Positions 16,511 to 16,648 of a DNA stretch of 16,648 nucleotides are shown in pieces (within the stretch, counting starts at the first letter, position 1; the number at the start of each line of letters is the position of its first letter). Under the pieces are notes generated by a model. The model did not search any database, had not been told where the DNA came from, and saw only the letters and a list, made by a program, of their open reading frames with translations. The translations under genes were made by a program, and so were the position numbers. Source of the DNA: Thiotrichales bacterium HSG1 (lineage in GTDB: Bacteria > Pseudomonadota > Gammaproteobacteria > Beggiatoales > Beggiatoaceae); the NCBI GenBank assembly GCA_030378125.1, contig JAUCGN010000017.1:1-16648 (forward strand). The letters are read 5' to 3'.

Positions 16511-16648
16511 GGCTCTCTGTCTGTTTTAGGTGGATTACAAGGTTTGTTAGGTTGGTATATGGTGAAAAGTGGACTAGTTGATGATCCACATGTTAGTCAA
16601 TATCGTTTGACCGCTCATTTTGGGTTAGCTGTGATCATTTATGGTTAC
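16511..16648 (+). pseudogene. ctaA: Internal fragment of heme A synthase (CtaA/COX15)
   Basis: The plus frame from 16511 to the right edge encodes 46 residues including [39 protein letters not shown] and IIYGY. This is the COX15/CtaA segment with the GxLQGxLGWxMVxSGL motif and the YRLxAH histidine, a heme-ligand position in the family. CtaA oxidises heme O to heme A for cytochrome oxidase in the inner membrane. Its N-terminal part (first membrane helices) is absent: upstream sequence at once becomes alpha-2-macroglobulin on the other strand. The 3' side continues outside the window, so whether the rest of the gene is intact cannot be seen. Confidence 0.82.

Noticed and set aside
1..16648. CRISPR arrays, tRNA or rRNA genes
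   Set aside because: I saw no regularly spaced repeats of 20 bases or more and no tRNA- or rRNA-like segments on either strand by eye.

Overview
The window is AT-rich bacterial DNA. The housekeeping proteins SmpB, ribosomal protein L33 and phosphoglycerate kinase read as gammaproteobacterial. A large hybrid sensor kinase, a CHAT-STAND-TPR protein, an Rpn-type nuclease, insertion-sequence debris and a tandem heptanucleotide repeat suggest a large-genome, repeat-rich lineage such as the filamentous sulfur bacteria (Beggiatoaceae/Thiotrichales). The lineage is an inference from gene style, not from a marker gene.

Layout. 1-3182 (minus): N-terminal 1060 residues of a membrane-bound hybrid histidine kinase that runs off the left edge. 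3183-3523: divergent intergenic region with a candidate promoter and five in-phase copies of a CTTAATT-type heptamer. 3524-7417 (plus): a 1297-residue protein with a CHAT domain, a STAND-type P-loop NTPase and seven TPRs; both CHAT catalytic residues appear to be replaced. 7544-9470 (plus): smpB, rpmG (too short for routine ORF calling) and pgk, closed by a strong bidirectional hairpin terminator at 9510-9545. 9562-10164 (minus): an unrecognised secreted protein with eight cysteines. 10510-13463 (minus): a two-gene unit in which an Rpn/PD-(D/E)XK nuclease gene overlaps a TonB-dependent receptor gene by 4 bases (ATGA). 13464-14025: about 560 bases without an intact gene, holding a frameshifted relic that looks like the start of an ISKra4-family transposase and a 110-bp fold-back element with 26-bp inverted ends. 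14026-about 16509 (minus): the C-terminal half of a bacterial alpha-2-macroglobulin with its thioester motif. About 16511-16648 (plus): an internal piece of heme A synthase (CtaA/COX15).

Points most worth a second look. (1) The CHAT domain looks proteolytically dead but is attached to an NTPase with a Walker A motif and a sensor array. (2) Two truncated genes, alpha-2-macroglobulin and ctaA, meet head to head at about 16500-16515; this is either a real rearrangement or a chimeric join such as those made by whole-genome amplification. (3) The heptamer repeat array and the fold-back element next to an IS relic. (4) The translationally coupled nuclease/TonB-receptor pair.

How the genes work together: smpB, rpmG and pgk are ordinary housekeeping genes. 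The hybrid kinase and the CHAT-STAND-TPR protein are divergently transcribed and both are sensory proteins, but no shared function is shown. The receptor, the eight-cysteine protein and alpha-2-macroglobulin are all predicted to act in the cell envelope.
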